A stretch of 37,174 nt of DNA, from the NCBI GenBank assembly GCA_035550975.1, contig DASZOC010000056.1, positions 1-37,174 of the forward strand, written 5' to 3'. The notes below the pieces were generated by a model. That model had not been told where the DNA came from. It saw only the letters and a program-made list of their open reading frames with translations, and ran no database searches. Each line of letters begins with the position of its first letter. Positions within the stretch are counted from its first letter, which is position 1. The translations under genes and the position numbers were made by a program. This document shows positions 8,364 through 16,319 of the stretch, piece by piece. Source of the stretch: DASZOC01 sp035550975. Lineage in GTDB: Bacteria > Actinomycetota > CADDZG01 > WHSQ01.

Positions 8364-9524
8364 TCAATCGGTACGCGTCGGTGCGGGGGTGTCCTCGCCG
8401 GCTGTGTGCCGGGATCTCAATGCCAGCGCGATGACGAGAGGCAGGAGCAGAAGCGGCATCGACACCTCCCGGATCATGTCCTTCGGGTACAACACGCCCA
8501 GCGGCTGGAGACACAGCGTCAGTAGCGCGAGGAGCAGGTAAGGGCCGTCGACGACGTGGCGCAGGCGTGCCGCGACCACGAGCCCCGTCCCCAGCAGGGC
8601 CGCCGCCGCAGCAAGCATCGGAGCGCTCGCCGCGCCGATCTGAGAGGTAAGGAAGTCCCCCGCAGCGAACGACGAAGCTTCGTTGATGCTGCGCCACCAC
8701 CCGGTGAAGGGGAACGCGAAGAACCCTTCGGTCGCGGCCGAAGGCCACTCACCGAACTGTGCTCGCAGGTACACGTACCAGACGGCGAAGGCGAGGGGGC
8801 CGAGCGACAGCAGCGCGAGGCGCGACACCGGGATGCCGTTGTCGCGTGCGGCCCACCAGCGGCGGAGCTCCCACAGGCCGAGTCCGATCGGGACGAGCAC
8901 GAATGGCTCTTTCACCAGACACAGCGCGACGAGGGTCGCCGCGGCCGCCGCGTGTCGCTCCCGCGCCCACAACAGCAACGAGACGACCAGGAGAGCTGCG
9001 CCAAGGGTCTCGCTGGTCAGCGCCGTGAGCGCGTAGAGGAGGCCGGGGTGGAACGCGACGACCAGCCCGGCCCACGGGGTCCATCCCAGCCGAACCGATA
9101 GCAGGCTCAACGCGCCTGCAGCAACGCAAAGACTGACGAGGCCCACCAGTAACAACGCGAAGGGAACGGCACTGGCGCGCCCGAAGCTCACGAGCCCCGC
9201 GACCCAGCCGTACCCGGCGTGCCCGTAGCGATACGCGGAACGGTCGATCAGGGTGTGGGCTTCACCGCGCGCCAACGGGTCCAGCGCGATCGCGTAGAAG
9301 TAGACGCCGTCGTAATGCGCGCCCGGATCGACGAAGCGGAACTCCGCGTCGGCCTCGGTGGCGAGACGCGCCATCGGCTCGTCCGCGGCCATCCGCACCA
9401 TCCCGCTGGGGTGCCCGCCGAACACCCTCAGAGCCCCCAGCACCGGCACGAGCGCTACGAATAGCGTCACGGCGGCGCACGCCAGCGGGACCCAGGGGTC
9501 GTTCCTCGCGTCCGGCTCGTCCAC
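8364..9524 (-). CDS. Multi-spanning membrane protein, probable GT-C mannosyltransferase-like
   Basis: A 386-residue integral membrane protein with about ten helices. After the first helix an external loop carries FRFVDPGAHYDGVYFYAIALDP, resembling the acidic HYDGVYF loop of bacterial membrane mannosyl- and glucosyltransferases. VKEPFVLVPIGLGLWE and a late YPKDMIREVSMPL loop are also typical. I start at GTG 9524 because CACAAT ends exactly 6 nt before it, the leaderless pattern used by many genes here; the frame extends 6 codons further. It likely heads an operon with the membrane protein downstream. Function is inferred from fold and neighbours only. Confidence 0.7.
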   Translation of the reverse strand: MDEPDARNDPWVPLACAAVTLFVALVPVLGALRVFGGHPSGMVRMAADEPMARLATEADAEFRFVDPGAHYDGVYFYAIALDPLARGEAHTLIDRSAYRYGHAGYGWVAGLVSFGRASAVPFALLLVGLVSLCVAAGALSLLSVRLGWTPWAGLVVAFHPGLLYALTALTSETLGAALLVVSLLLWARERHAAAAATLVALCLVKEPFVLVPIGLGLWELRRWWAARDNGIPVSRLALLSLGPLAFAVWYVYLRAQFGEWPSAATEGFFAFPFTGWWRSINEASSFAAGDFLTSQIGAASAPMLAAAAALLGTGLVVAARLRHVVDGPYLLLALLTLCLQPLGVLYPKDMIREVSMPLLLLPLVIALALRSRHTAGEDTPAPTRTD

Positions 9525-9530
9525 GGCGGC

Positions 9531-9536
9531 ATTGTG
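9531..9536 (-). promoter_or_regulatory. -10 box (CACAAT) for leaderless GTG 9524
   Basis: Reading the minus strand, CACAAT matches TATAAT at 4 of 6 positions, including the key second A and last T, and is followed by 6 nt and then GTG. This spacing is the reason for choosing this start. Confidence 0.45.
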
Positions 9537-9695
9537 CCTCACCGTCCGCGTGCACCGGCGTGGCCGCGCTCTGTTGCTACAGTTAACGAGAGTGAGTGAT
9601 GTCCCATTCGTCCGGTAGCCGCGGTGGGCGCCGGCACGCTAAAGCCGCGACAGAAGAGGTGAGGTGTGATTGCCGGGTCAACTAGAGGGGCTCGT

Positions 9696-10097
9696 GTGAC
9701 GATTCAGGGGATGGTCCGGGTGCTCCTGCTCGTCTTCGTCGCGCTCTTCGTCGTCGGCTGCGCGTCCGACGAGGAGCCGGTCGTGGAGGGACCGGACGAG
9801 GCCACCACCGCGGCGCTCGCGGAGCTGGAGGAGCGGATCGTCGACCTGGAGGGCGAGCTGAGCGATGCCGACGCCGCGCGCGACCGCGCCCAGGACGGCC
9901 TCGCCGGGTTCCGCAAGAGGTTCCGCGCGTCCCTGAAGGATCTGCGCGCCGCTCTCGGCGAGGTGCGGTCGACCTCCTCGTCTGCTTCGGACGAGGTCGA
10001 CGCCGCACTTGCCGAGGCCCGCGCCGTCGCCGCCGACCTGGAGGTCCTGGAAGAGCGCTACAACTACCACCTCCGGCGCTACCACGGAGGCGGCTGA
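9696..10097 (+). CDS. Coiled-coil lipoprotein coupled to the PASTA kinase
   Basis: A predicted lipoprotein of about 133 residues. A hydrophobic signal segment (MVRVLLLVFVALFVVGC) ends in the lipobox VVGC; the Cys would be lipidated by Lgt (a gene for which lies at 34915). The mature part is highly charged with long heptad-like runs (LAELEERIVDLEGEL and LAEARAVAADLEVLEERY), so it is probably a rod-like coiled coil on the outer face of the membrane. Possible starts are GTG 9666, GTG 9696 (AGAGGGG upstream, used here) or ATG 9711. The stop TGA overlaps the kinase ATG by one base (TGATG), so the two are probably translated together. A role as sensor partner of the kinase is inference. Confidence 0.68.
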   Translation: MTIQGMVRVLLLVFVALFVVGCASDEEPVVEGPDEATTAALAELEERIVDLEGELSDADAARDRAQDGLAGFRKRFRASLKDLRAALGEVRSTSSSASDEVDAALAEARAVAADLEVLEERYNYHLRRYHGGG

Positions 10098-11938
10098 TGA
10101 AGCTGATGCGGGATCTCGTCGGCGACACGTTGTCCAGTCGCTACCGCTTGATCGCGAGGGTCGCCGGCGGAGGGATGGGCGAGGTCTACCGCGGCCACGA
10201 CCTGCTGCTCGATCGCACGGTGGCGGTGAAGGTGCTGCAGCCGAACCTCGCCGAGGATCCCGAGTTGGTTGCGCGCTTCAAAGCGGAGGCTCGGGCCGCG
10301 GCCCGCTTGACGCACCCGAACGTCGTCGCGGTCTACGACTGGGGCGCAGAGGACACCTCCACCTACTACATGGTCATGGAATACGTCCCCGGGACCGACG
10401 TCCGGGACGTGCTGGTGACGCGCGGCTCGGTCGAGGTCGCGCAGGCGCTCGAGATCGTGGCATCCGTCTGCGACGCGCTGGCTGCCGCCCACAACGGCGG
10501 CTTGGTCCACCGTGACGTCAAACCCGAGAACGTCTTGATCGCACGCTCCGGGACCGTCAAGGTCGCGGACTTCGGGATCGCGGCGGCTGCAGGTGTCGAC
10601 CGGCTCAATCCCGGTCCCGCGATCTCCGGGACGCTGCGCTACCTCGCGCCGGAGCAGGCCGCGGGTCGCGAGGCGACGATCGCTTCCGATGTCTGGGCTG
10701 CCGGCGCCCTCCTTTCGGAGCTCGTCACCGGGATGCCGCCGCTGCAGGGCGCAGGCAATGACCTCTTGCGCCGCCGCGCGACGGAGCCTCCGGTCGCGCC
10801 GTCGGCGTTCGGTGCCAAGGTTCCGCGCCGTGTCGACGCCATCGTGGCCAAGGCGTGCGCGGTGGATCCCGCGCAGCGTTACTCGTCGGCATCCGAGATG
10901 GGCGCGGCCGTACGACGCGCCGCGGCGGAGCTTCGTCCTCCGGCTCCGCTCGAGGAGCTCCTCGACGAGGTCACGGGCGAGATCCGCCTGCCCGACATGG
11001 AGCCGACGGACTTCGCGCCGCGTGGCGCACGCAAGATGCGCCGCGGCCGGCGCATCCGAACGATGGCCTTGCTCGTTTTCTTCGCCCTCGTCGCGCTTGG
11101 CGGAGCCCGCGGGATAGCGGCGCTCGTGGCTCCCGAACGGTTCGATGTGCCGGTGCTGGTCGGGATGACCGAAGACGACGCCGAAGACGCCGCCGAAGAG
11201 GCCGGGGTAGGGCTCGCGATAGAGAGGCGGGTGCACGATTTCGGCAGTGAGGTCGGCGAGGTGTTGTCGCAGGACCCGGCCGGCGGCGTGATGACCGAGG
11301 GAGAGACGATCTCCGTTGTCCTGTCGAGCGGACCTCCGCCCATGCGCGTACCGAACCTGACCGGTGTCCCGCTTGCCATCGCGCGCATCCAGCTCCGCAT
11401 GCACGAGCTCGAGCTCGGCCGCGTCGTCCAACGCTTCGACCTCGCCCCGAAGGGCACCGTGATCGGGCAGGACCCGGCGCGGGGGCGGCTCGACTGGGGG
11501 TCGCGCGTCAAAGTCATCGTCAGCAAGGGCCCCGCGTCCATAGTGGTTCCCGACGTTGCGGGGATGACCGTTGCGAAGGCTACGAAGGCACTCGAGCAAG
11601 CGGGCTTCGAGGTCAAGGTCACCGACGTCTATTCCGACGACGTGCCGTCGGGTCGCGTTGTGGCGACCGTACCGGCGGGAACGAGCGAAGCCCCCGAGGG
11701 CAGCACGATCGAGATCCAGCGGTCGATCGGGCCGGAGTTCGAACAGGTGGTCATGCCGGACGTGCGCAACATGTCGTTGAAGGCGGCCCGCAACAAGCTC
11801 GAGAACCTGGGGCTGCGCGTCTCGGTGCGTGAGGTCGGCGGCGCGTGTCCGGGCGGGGGGACGGTCGCCGACACCGATCCCTTGCCGGGGACGAAGATCC
11901 GCGAGAACGATCGGGTAGCGGTCTTCGTCGTCTGTTGA
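10097..11938 (+). CDS. PASTA-domain Ser/Thr protein kinase (PknB/StkP type)
   Basis: A 613-residue transmembrane kinase. The cytoplasmic kinase domain covers residues 16 to about 280: glycine loop AGGGMGEVY (23-31), catalytic Lys 45 in VAVKVL, HRDVKPEN (138-145), DFG (158-160) and APEQ (184-187). An Arg-rich stretch precedes one transmembrane helix (about 323-344). Outside are about four PASTA repeats, recognisable from VPVLVGMTEDDAEDAAEE, VPNLTGVPLAIARIQL, VPDVAGMTVAKATKAL and MPDVRNMSLKAARNKL. PASTA domains bind peptidoglycan fragments, and such kinases tune cell-wall growth and division. The last repeat contains GGACPGG and ends VFVVC, giving two Cys that could pair. No FtsW or PBP genes are next to it, unlike the classical pknB locus. 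Confidence 0.93.
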   Translation: MKLMRDLVGDTLSSRYRLIARVAGGGMGEVYRGHDLLLDRTVAVKVLQPNLAEDPELVARFKAEARAAARLTHPNVVAVYDWGAEDTSTYYMVMEYVPGTDVRDVLVTRGSVEVAQALEIVASVCDALAAAHNGGLVHRDVKPENVLIARSGTVKVADFGIAAAAGVDRLNPGPAISGTLRYLAPEQAAGREATIASDVWAAGALLSELVTGMPPLQGAGNDLLRRRATEPPVAPSAFGAKVPRRVDAIVAKACAVDPAQRYSSASEMGAAVRRAAAELRPPAPLEELLDEVTGEIRLPDMEPTDFAPRGARKMRRGRRIRTMALLVFFALVALGGARGIAALVAPERFDVPVLVGMTEDDAEDAAEEAGVGLAIERRVHDFGSEVGEVLSQDPAGGVMTEGETISVVLSSGPPPMRVPNLTGVPLAIARIQLRMHELELGRVVQRFDLAPKGTVIGQDPARGRLDWGSRVKVIVSKGPASIVVPDVAGMTVAKATKALEQAGFEVKVTDVYSDDVPSGRVVATVPAGTSEAPEGSTIEIQRSIGPEFEQVVMPDVRNMSLKAARNKLENLGLRVSVREVGGACPGGGTVADTDPLPGTKIRENDRVAVFVVC

Positions 11939-12331
11939 CTACAGCACGTTCCACGCTTTCATCGTCTCGACGAAACGCGGTGTGCACTCGAGGTCGCCGA
12001 TGTCTTCGACCCGGACCCAGCGAACGTCGCTGACGTCGCTCCCTGCTCGCGGGTCGGCGTCAGCGACGATCGTCGCGAAGTGATCGAGGATCACGTAGTG
12101 GAAGTCGGGCCCGGGGACCTCGAGGATCCCTGCGAGCTCTCCTACCTCGATCGTCAGCCCCGTCTCCTCGAGGACCTCGCGCCGCAGAGCGTCGGCGAGT
12201 AGCTCGCCGGTCCCGACGCGGCCGCCGGGTATCGACCACAACCCGAGCGCGGGTTCGCGCGCGCGCTTGACCATGAGCAACTCGCCCTCGCGCTGGATGA
12301 TCGCACCCACTGCGATCTGGGGACCGGCCAT
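11939..12331 (-). CDS. NUDIX hydrolase
   Basis: A 130-residue single-domain NUDIX pyrophosphohydrolase. The complete box GX5EX7REUXEEXGU reads GRVGTGELLADALRREVLEE followed by TGL (residues 38-60), supplying the Mg-binding glutamates. The N-terminus QIAVGAIIQREGELLMVKRA and the GLWSIPGGRV entry fit MutT/ADP-ribose-pyrophosphatase-like members; the substrate cannot be read from sequence. ATG 12331 is chosen because TAGCCT ends 7 nt upstream; the frame upstream to 13033 is antisense to the transporter gene. Its stop abuts the kinase stop with no bases between, and its start is 18 bp from the divergent transporter start. Confidence 0.87.
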   Translation of the reverse strand: MAGPQIAVGAIIQREGELLMVKRAREPALGLWSIPGGRVGTGELLADALRREVLEETGLTIEVGELAGILEVPGPDFHYVILDHFATIVADADPRAGSDVSDVRWVRVEDIGDLECTPRFVETMKAWNVL

Positions 12332-12337
12332 CGCTCT

Positions 12338-12344
12338 TAGGCTA
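12338..12344. promoter_or_regulatory. One -10 box read on both strands (TAGGCT / TAGCCT)
   Basis: The 7 bp TAGGCTA serve both directions: TAGGCT (12338-12343) ends 6 nt before GTG 12350 on the plus strand, and TAGCCT (12344-12339) ends 7 nt before ATG 12331 on the minus strand. Both genes would be leaderless and their start codons are only 18 bp apart, leaving no room for independent promoters. Confidence 0.55.
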
Positions 12345-12349
12345 CGTCG

Positions 12350-13240
12350 GTGGATCTCGCGCGCGACCAAGACCGGATCTGGATCCCGTGGTCGATCCTC
12401 GCGGTCGGTGTCGTCGCGGCTTCGGTCTCGGCGATCCTCATCCGCTATGCAGATGGGGCGTCGGGTGTCGCGTTGTCCTTCTGGCGCTCGGCGGCCGGGT
12501 CGCTGGTGCTGTTGCCGTTCACGATCCGGCGCCTGCGCGCACTCGACGCACGGGACCTGTTGTTGCCCGCGGTCGCGGGGGTGTGCCTGGCCGCACATTT
12601 CGCCAGCTGGATCACGTCGGTGAACATGACCACGATCGCCGCCTCCGTGCTGCTCGTGTCGACGACGCCGATCTTCGTCGCCCTTGCGGCGCGATGGCTG
12701 TTCGGCGAGTCGATGCGGTCGTGGGGCTGGTTGGGCATCGTCCTCGCGTTGGGCGGCACCGCGCTCATAGCCGGACTCGACTTCCAAGGGTCGAGCGCGA
12801 TGGGAAACCTGCTGGCGCTGATAGGCGGCATCACGGTGGCTGGTTACGCGCTGGCGGGCCAGAGATCGCGGCAGCGGCTCGGGATCCTCGAGTACGCGGT
12901 GGTCACGTACGGCGTGTCGGCGGCGGTGCTGTTGGTCTGGTGCGTGGTCGGGAACATCGGTCTGACCGGGTACCCGGCGCAGACGTGGTGGGCCATCGTC
13001 GGTTTGATCGTCGGGCCACAGCTGCTCGGGCACACGCTGATCAACTTCGCGCTGCGCGATATAGACGCGACGCGGGTATCGATGGCGATCATGGCGGAGC
13101 CGATCATCGCGATCTCGCTGGCGTATCTGCTGTTCACGGAGATCCCGTCGACGATGGCGTACCCGGGCGGGGTGGCGATCCTGATCGGGATCTACCTCGT
13201 CTCGGTAGCGCGCCAGTCGCCCGTCATCATCAGCGAGTGA
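12350..13240 (+). CDS. EamA/DMT family transporter
   Basis: A 296-residue inner-membrane protein of the drug/metabolite transporter superfamily, built from two EamA repeats of about five helices each. Visible hallmarks are SFWRSAAGSLVLLP in the first repeat, ASVLLVSTTPIFVALAARWLFGE at its end, and STMAYPGGVAILIGIYLVS at the C-terminus. Members export amino acids, nucleobases or other metabolites; no substrate can be assigned. GTG 12350 follows the leaderless pattern. Its stop overlaps the GTG of the FolP2-like gene by 3 bases within GTGA, so the two are probably coupled, which may hint at a pterin- or folate-related cargo, though this is speculative. Confidence 0.85.
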   Translation: MDLARDQDRIWIPWSILAVGVVAASVSAILIRYADGASGVALSFWRSAAGSLVLLPFTIRRLRALDARDLLLPAVAGVCLAAHFASWITSVNMTTIAASVLLVSTTPIFVALAARWLFGESMRSWGWLGIVLALGGTALIAGLDFQGSSAMGNLLALIGGITVAGYALAGQRSRQRLGILEYAVVTYGVSAAVLLVWCVVGNIGLTGYPAQTWWAIVGLIVGPQLLGHTLINFALRDIDATRVSMAIMAEPIIAISLAYLLFTEIPSTMAYPGGVAILIGIYLVSVARQSPVIISE

Positions 13241-14091
13241 TCGTCCACCACGCGCGCGGTTCGCTCGACCTGAGCCGTTGTGTCGTGATGGGCGTCGTCA
13301 ACCGGACGCCCGACTCGTTCTTCGACGGCGGTCGTATGGATCTGGCCGAGACGGTCGACCACGCCGCCCGGCTCGTCGACGAAGGCGCGGAGGCCTTGGA
13401 TCTGGGGGCGGTGAAGGCGGGCCCGGGGGGCGACGTCGGCGAGGCGGAGGAGCTCGCGCGCCTGCTTCCGGCGGTCGAGCGACTCGCGGACCTGCCCGTG
13501 CCGCTGTCGGTCGAGACGGCACGAGCGCGGGTAGCGCAGCGAGCACTGGCTGCGGGGGCCGCCATCGTCAACGACGTGACCGGCCTGAGCGATCGTGGGC
13601 TTGCGCGGGTATGCGCTCGCGCGGGTGCGGCGATCGTGTTGATGCATCACGGCGATCAAATCCGGGGCCGTCCGCGCAGCCCCGCGTACGAGGACGTCGT
13701 CCGCGCCGTGCTCGAGCGGTGGCACGACCTCGTTGCGCTGGCAACCCGCGCGGGCGTCCCCGACGACCGCATCATCGTCGACCCCGGGCTCGATTTCGGA
13801 AAGAACACGTTTCACTCGCTCGAGCTGATGCGGCGCCTGCCGGAGCTGGTAAGCGGCGGGCCTCCGGTCCTGATCGCGGCGTCGCGCAAGGACGTCATCG
13901 GCGAGACACTGGACCTCCCGCCGGAAGAGCGCCTGGAGGGCAGCCTCGCGCTGGTCGCGGCCGCGGTGGCCGGCGGAGCCAGGTTGATCCGGGTCCACGA
14001 CGTCCGCGCGTCGGTGAGGGTCGTGCACATGATCGAAGCCGTCGCGGGCGACCGTGACCCGGCCGCGCCCGTCCGCGGCCTGTGGGATTAG
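13237..14091 (+). CDS. folP2: FolP2-type dihydropteroate synthase paralogue
   Basis: A 284-residue TIM-barrel protein of the pterin-binding family. It carries VVNRTPDSFFDGG (loop 1), but where true dihydropteroate synthase has a GGESTRPG motif it has LGAVKAGPGG. The same change (GGVKAGPG) marks mycobacterial FolP2. Other FolP2-like segments are DFGKNTFHSLEL, ASRKDVIGETL, ERLEGSLA, RVHDVRASVRVVHMIEAV and the ending VRGLWD. FolP2 of mycobacteria is reported not to make dihydropteroate, so folate synthesis should not be assumed. GTG 13237 overlaps the transporter stop. No folB, folK or folE genes are in the window, which also argues against a housekeeping folate role. Confidence 0.8.
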   Translation: MIVHHARGSLDLSRCVVMGVVNRTPDSFFDGGRMDLAETVDHAARLVDEGAEALDLGAVKAGPGGDVGEAEELARLLPAVERLADLPVPLSVETARARVAQRALAAGAAIVNDVTGLSDRGLARVCARAGAAIVLMHHGDQIRGRPRSPAYEDVVRAVLERWHDLVALATRAGVPDDRIIVDPGLDFGKNTFHSLELMRRLPELVSGGPPVLIAASRKDVIGETLDLPPEERLEGSLALVAAAVAGGARLIRVHDVRASVRVVHMIEAVAGDRDPAAPVRGLWD

Positions 14092-14125
14092 CCGGATTGC
14101 GCGCCCGCGCCGCCGGAGGAGTTGG

Positions 14126-14131
14126 TACCTT
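14126..14131 (+). promoter_or_regulatory. -10 box (TACCTT) for the lone receiver gene
   Basis: TACCTT fits TANNNT and ends 6 nt before ATG 14138, again the leaderless spacing. This sets the start of the receiver gene at 14138 rather than further upstream in the same open frame. Confidence 0.5.
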
Positions 14132-14137
14132 TCCGCC

Positions 14138-14509
14138 ATGGCAAAGACAGTTCTGATCGTCGAAGACGAAGAAGCCGTCCGTGAGCTCGAGAAGTTCATC
14201 CTCGAGCAGCAGGGTTATGACGTCATGGAGGCCCGCGACGGCCTCGAAGGTCTGACCAAGGCCGAGTTCCGGAAGCCGGACGTCATCCTGCTCGACCTGA
14301 TGATGCCGGACGTATCGGGGGGCCGCATGTTCGACGAGATGAAACGCAATTCCGCGACCAAAGGCGTGCCGATCATCGTCGTCACCGGTAAGCCCGACGC
14401 GCACGACATCTTCGACGACCAGATCGGCCCCGAGGACGTGATCATGAAGCCGTTCGAGGCAGACACTTTGCTCGAACGGATCCGTCACCACGTAGGCGAC
14501 CCCGAGTAA
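14138..14509 (+). CDS. Single-domain response regulator (CheY-like)
   Basis: A stand-alone receiver domain of 123 residues with no output domain. All phosphorylation residues are in place: the acidic cluster VEDEE after the first strand, the phospho-acceptor Asp in ILLDLMMPD, the Thr in IVVTGKP and the Lys in IMKPFEA. It would be phosphorylated by a histidine kinase not present in the window and act by protein-protein contact, as CheY, Spo0F or PilG/PilH-type regulators do. It lies 20 bases before a prepilin peptidase gene and close to a c-di-GMP operon, which may point to surface-appendage control, but no partner is proven. Confidence 0.87.
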   Translation: MAKTVLIVEDEEAVRELEKFILEQQGYDVMEARDGLEGLTKAEFRKPDVILLDLMMPDVSGGRMFDEMKRNSATKGVPIIVVTGKPDAHDIFDDQIGPEDVIMKPFEADTLLERIRHHVGDPE

Positions 14510-14529
14510 CTTCAACTCTTTCGGTCATC

Positions 14530-15303
14530 GTGGCCTGGGACGCGTATCAGGTCGTCGTTGCCGCGTTGCTCGGTCTGATCTTCGGCAGCTTCGGTACTGT
14601 GATCGCCCATCGCCTTCCGCAACGGCGTTCGATCGCGAGCGGGCGCAGCAGGTGCCCGTCGTGCGACACCCAGATCGCGTGGTTCGAGAACATCCCGGTC
14701 TTCAGCTACGTCGCGCTACGCGGTCGTTGCCGCCATTGCGGCGCGTCGATATCGCCGCGCTATCTGTGGATCGAGCTCATGAGTGGGCTCCTCTTCGTCG
14801 CCGCATGGTGGCGCTTCGGCCTCTCGCTGGAAGCGGTCGTGTTCGCCGGCTTCTTCTGGGGACTCGTCGTGCTGACCGCGATCGACCTCGAGCACCACCT
14901 GCTGCCCAACAAGATCGTCTATCCGTTGTTCGTAGCGGGATGGGCGGGGCTCGCCGTAGCGGCATTCGTCGACGGGGATCTCGGGAGGTTGCGCGGAGCC
15001 GCTTTCGGAGCGCTCATCTTCGGCGGGTTCCTGTTCACCGTCGCGTTCATCGCTCCGGCCGGCATGGGCGGGGGCGACGTCAAGCTCGGCTTCGTGCTCG
15101 GGACGTTCCTCGGCTACGCCGGTGGGATCGGCTTCACGTTGGTCGGGATGTTCCTGAGCTTCGTAGCGGGTGGCGTGATCGGGATCGCGCTGCTCGCCCG
15201 CGGCGGCGGCCGCAAGACGCAGGTTCCGTTCGGCCCGTTCCTCGCGTTGGGAACGGTGGCCGGCATCCTGTTCGGCCGGGTGATCCTGGATTGGTATCTC
15301 TAG
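14530..15303 (+). CDS. Prepilin peptidase (type IV leader peptidase, A24 family)
   Basis: A 257-residue polytopic membrane protease that removes the leader peptide of type IV pilin-like proteins and often N-methylates the new end. The N-terminal cytoplasmic domain has two CxxC pairs (RCPSCDTQ and GRCRHCGA), as in PilD/GspO. The two catalytic aspartates lie in LTAIDLEHHLLPNKI and in GMGGGDVKLGF, the GxGDxKL signature of the family. Start is GTG 14530; no good ribosome binding site is visible. No pilin or pilus assembly ATPase is in the window, so its substrates are elsewhere. Its stop interlocks with that of the HD-GYP gene (CTAG). Confidence 0.9.
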   Translation: MAWDAYQVVVAALLGLIFGSFGTVIAHRLPQRRSIASGRSRCPSCDTQIAWFENIPVFSYVALRGRCRHCGASISPRYLWIELMSGLLFVAAWWRFGLSLEAVVFAGFFWGLVVLTAIDLEHHLLPNKIVYPLFVAGWAGLAVAAFVDGDLGRLRGAAFGALIFGGFLFTVAFIAPAGMGGGDVKLGFVLGTFLGYAGGIGFTLVGMFLSFVAGGVIGIALLARGGGRKTQVPFGPFLALGTVAGILFGRVILDWYL

Positions 15304-16319
15304 CGAACGGTCCTGAGGTCGACGTCGATCGGAGTGTTCAGGAAGACGTCGCGGGCGAGCAGGGCCAGGTCGGGATCGAACTGTGTCCCCGCCTGCATGA
15401 CGACCTCCGCGATGGCTTCCTCGAACGTGACGGGGACCCGGTACGGGCGGATCGACGTCATGGCATCCACCGAATCTGCGATCGAGAACAGGCGGGCCGC
15501 GCCCGGTACCTCGTAGCCCGCCAGCCCGTCCGGGTAACCGAGGCCATCCCAGCGTTCGTGATGGTGGCGGATGACCTGGCGGACCGCGTCGGGGAATCCG
15601 AGCGGAGAAACGATGCGCTCGCCGAGGATCGGGTGCGTGTTCAAGACGAGGCGTTCCGTCTCGCTCAGCTGGTCGGGCTTGTTGAGGATCGACTCCGGGA
15701 TACCGATCTTGCCGACGTCGTGGAGCAGGAAGCCGGCCTCGAGCGCCTCGCTCGGCATGGCGTCGTCGAGGAGGGCAGCCTGCGCGAGCCGGACCGCGAG
15801 CAGCGTCACGCGCTCGGCGTGACCACCCGTGTACGTGTCTTTGAGCTCGAGTGCGGATGCCAGCGCGCGTGATGCGCTCATCATGCTGCCGGTCGCCTGA
15901 CCGTCCTCCGAGCCGTTCAACACCGCGGCCGCGGGTGCGTCGTAGAACGCGCCGCCTTCGGCTACCTGGATGATCGCGTTGGCGAGGCGATCGGGGGCCG
16001 AGCCGCGTACGACGTAGCCTGCGACGCCTATACCAAGAGCCTCGGCGGCCGTTCTCTGATCCGCTGCGCTCGCGATCACGACCGTCCTCCGCTGCAGGTG
16101 TGCCTGCTTGACGAGCCGCAGCCCGCGGCAGGGATCCGACGGATCGTCGCCGGCGACGACGACAACGACGTCGATATCTCTCGCAGCGGTTCCGAGCTGT
16201 GCCTTCTCGATGTCTCCCGGAACCACGATCTGGGACGACCTGCTTCCGAGTGACGAGGAGATCCCGACCCACAGCGACGCGTCTCCGCCGATGAGGAGGA
16301 TCCGGATCGGGCGATTCAT
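15300..16319 (-). CDS. HD-GYP c-di-GMP phosphodiesterase with pseudo-receiver domain
   Basis: A 339-residue protein and last gene of a three-gene signalling operon. Residues about 5-125 have the receiver fold but look defective: only one acidic residue after strand 1 (GGDA), and an Arg where the conserved Lys should be (GYVVRG). Residues about 150-330 are a complete HD-GYP domain: GGHAERV (H167), LLHDVGKIGIPESILNKP (HD 200-201), HHHERWDGLGYPDG (252-264) and SIADSVDAMTSIRPYR. All metal ligands and the GYP motif are intact, so it should hydrolyse c-di-GMP. ATG 16319 overlaps the upstream stop by one base (TGATG); a GTG one codon earlier is also possible. Confidence 0.9.
   Translation of the reverse strand: MNRPIRILLIGGDASLWVGISSSLGSRSSQIVVPGDIEKAQLGTAARDIDVVVVVAGDDPSDPCRGLRLVKQAHLQRRTVVIASAADQRTAAEALGIGVAGYVVRGSAPDRLANAIIQVAEGGAFYDAPAAAVLNGSEDGQATGSMMSASRALASALELKDTYTGGHAERVTLLAVRLAQAALLDDAMPSEALEAGFLLHDVGKIGIPESILNKPDQLSETERLVLNTHPILGERIVSPLGFPDAVRQVIRHHHERWDGLGYPDGLAGYEVPGAARLFSIADSVDAMTSIRPYRVPVTFEEAIAEVVMQAGTQFDPDLALLARDVFLNTPIDVDLRTVR

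Noticed and set aside
6325..8541. Very long plus-strand open frame (738 codons)
   Set aside because: It is antisense to two membrane protein genes and its translation is Arg/Asp/Glu-rich low-complexity typical of the reverse complement of high-GC hydrophobic coding sequence. No domain is recognisable.
10079..11599. Minus-strand open frame of 506 codons across the kinase gene
   Set aside because: Antisense shadow; the plus strand encodes an unmistakable PASTA kinase with all motifs.
12388..13236. Upstream extension of the FolP2-like frame
   Set aside because: Overlaps the transporter gene in another frame; family similarity begins only after GTG 13237.
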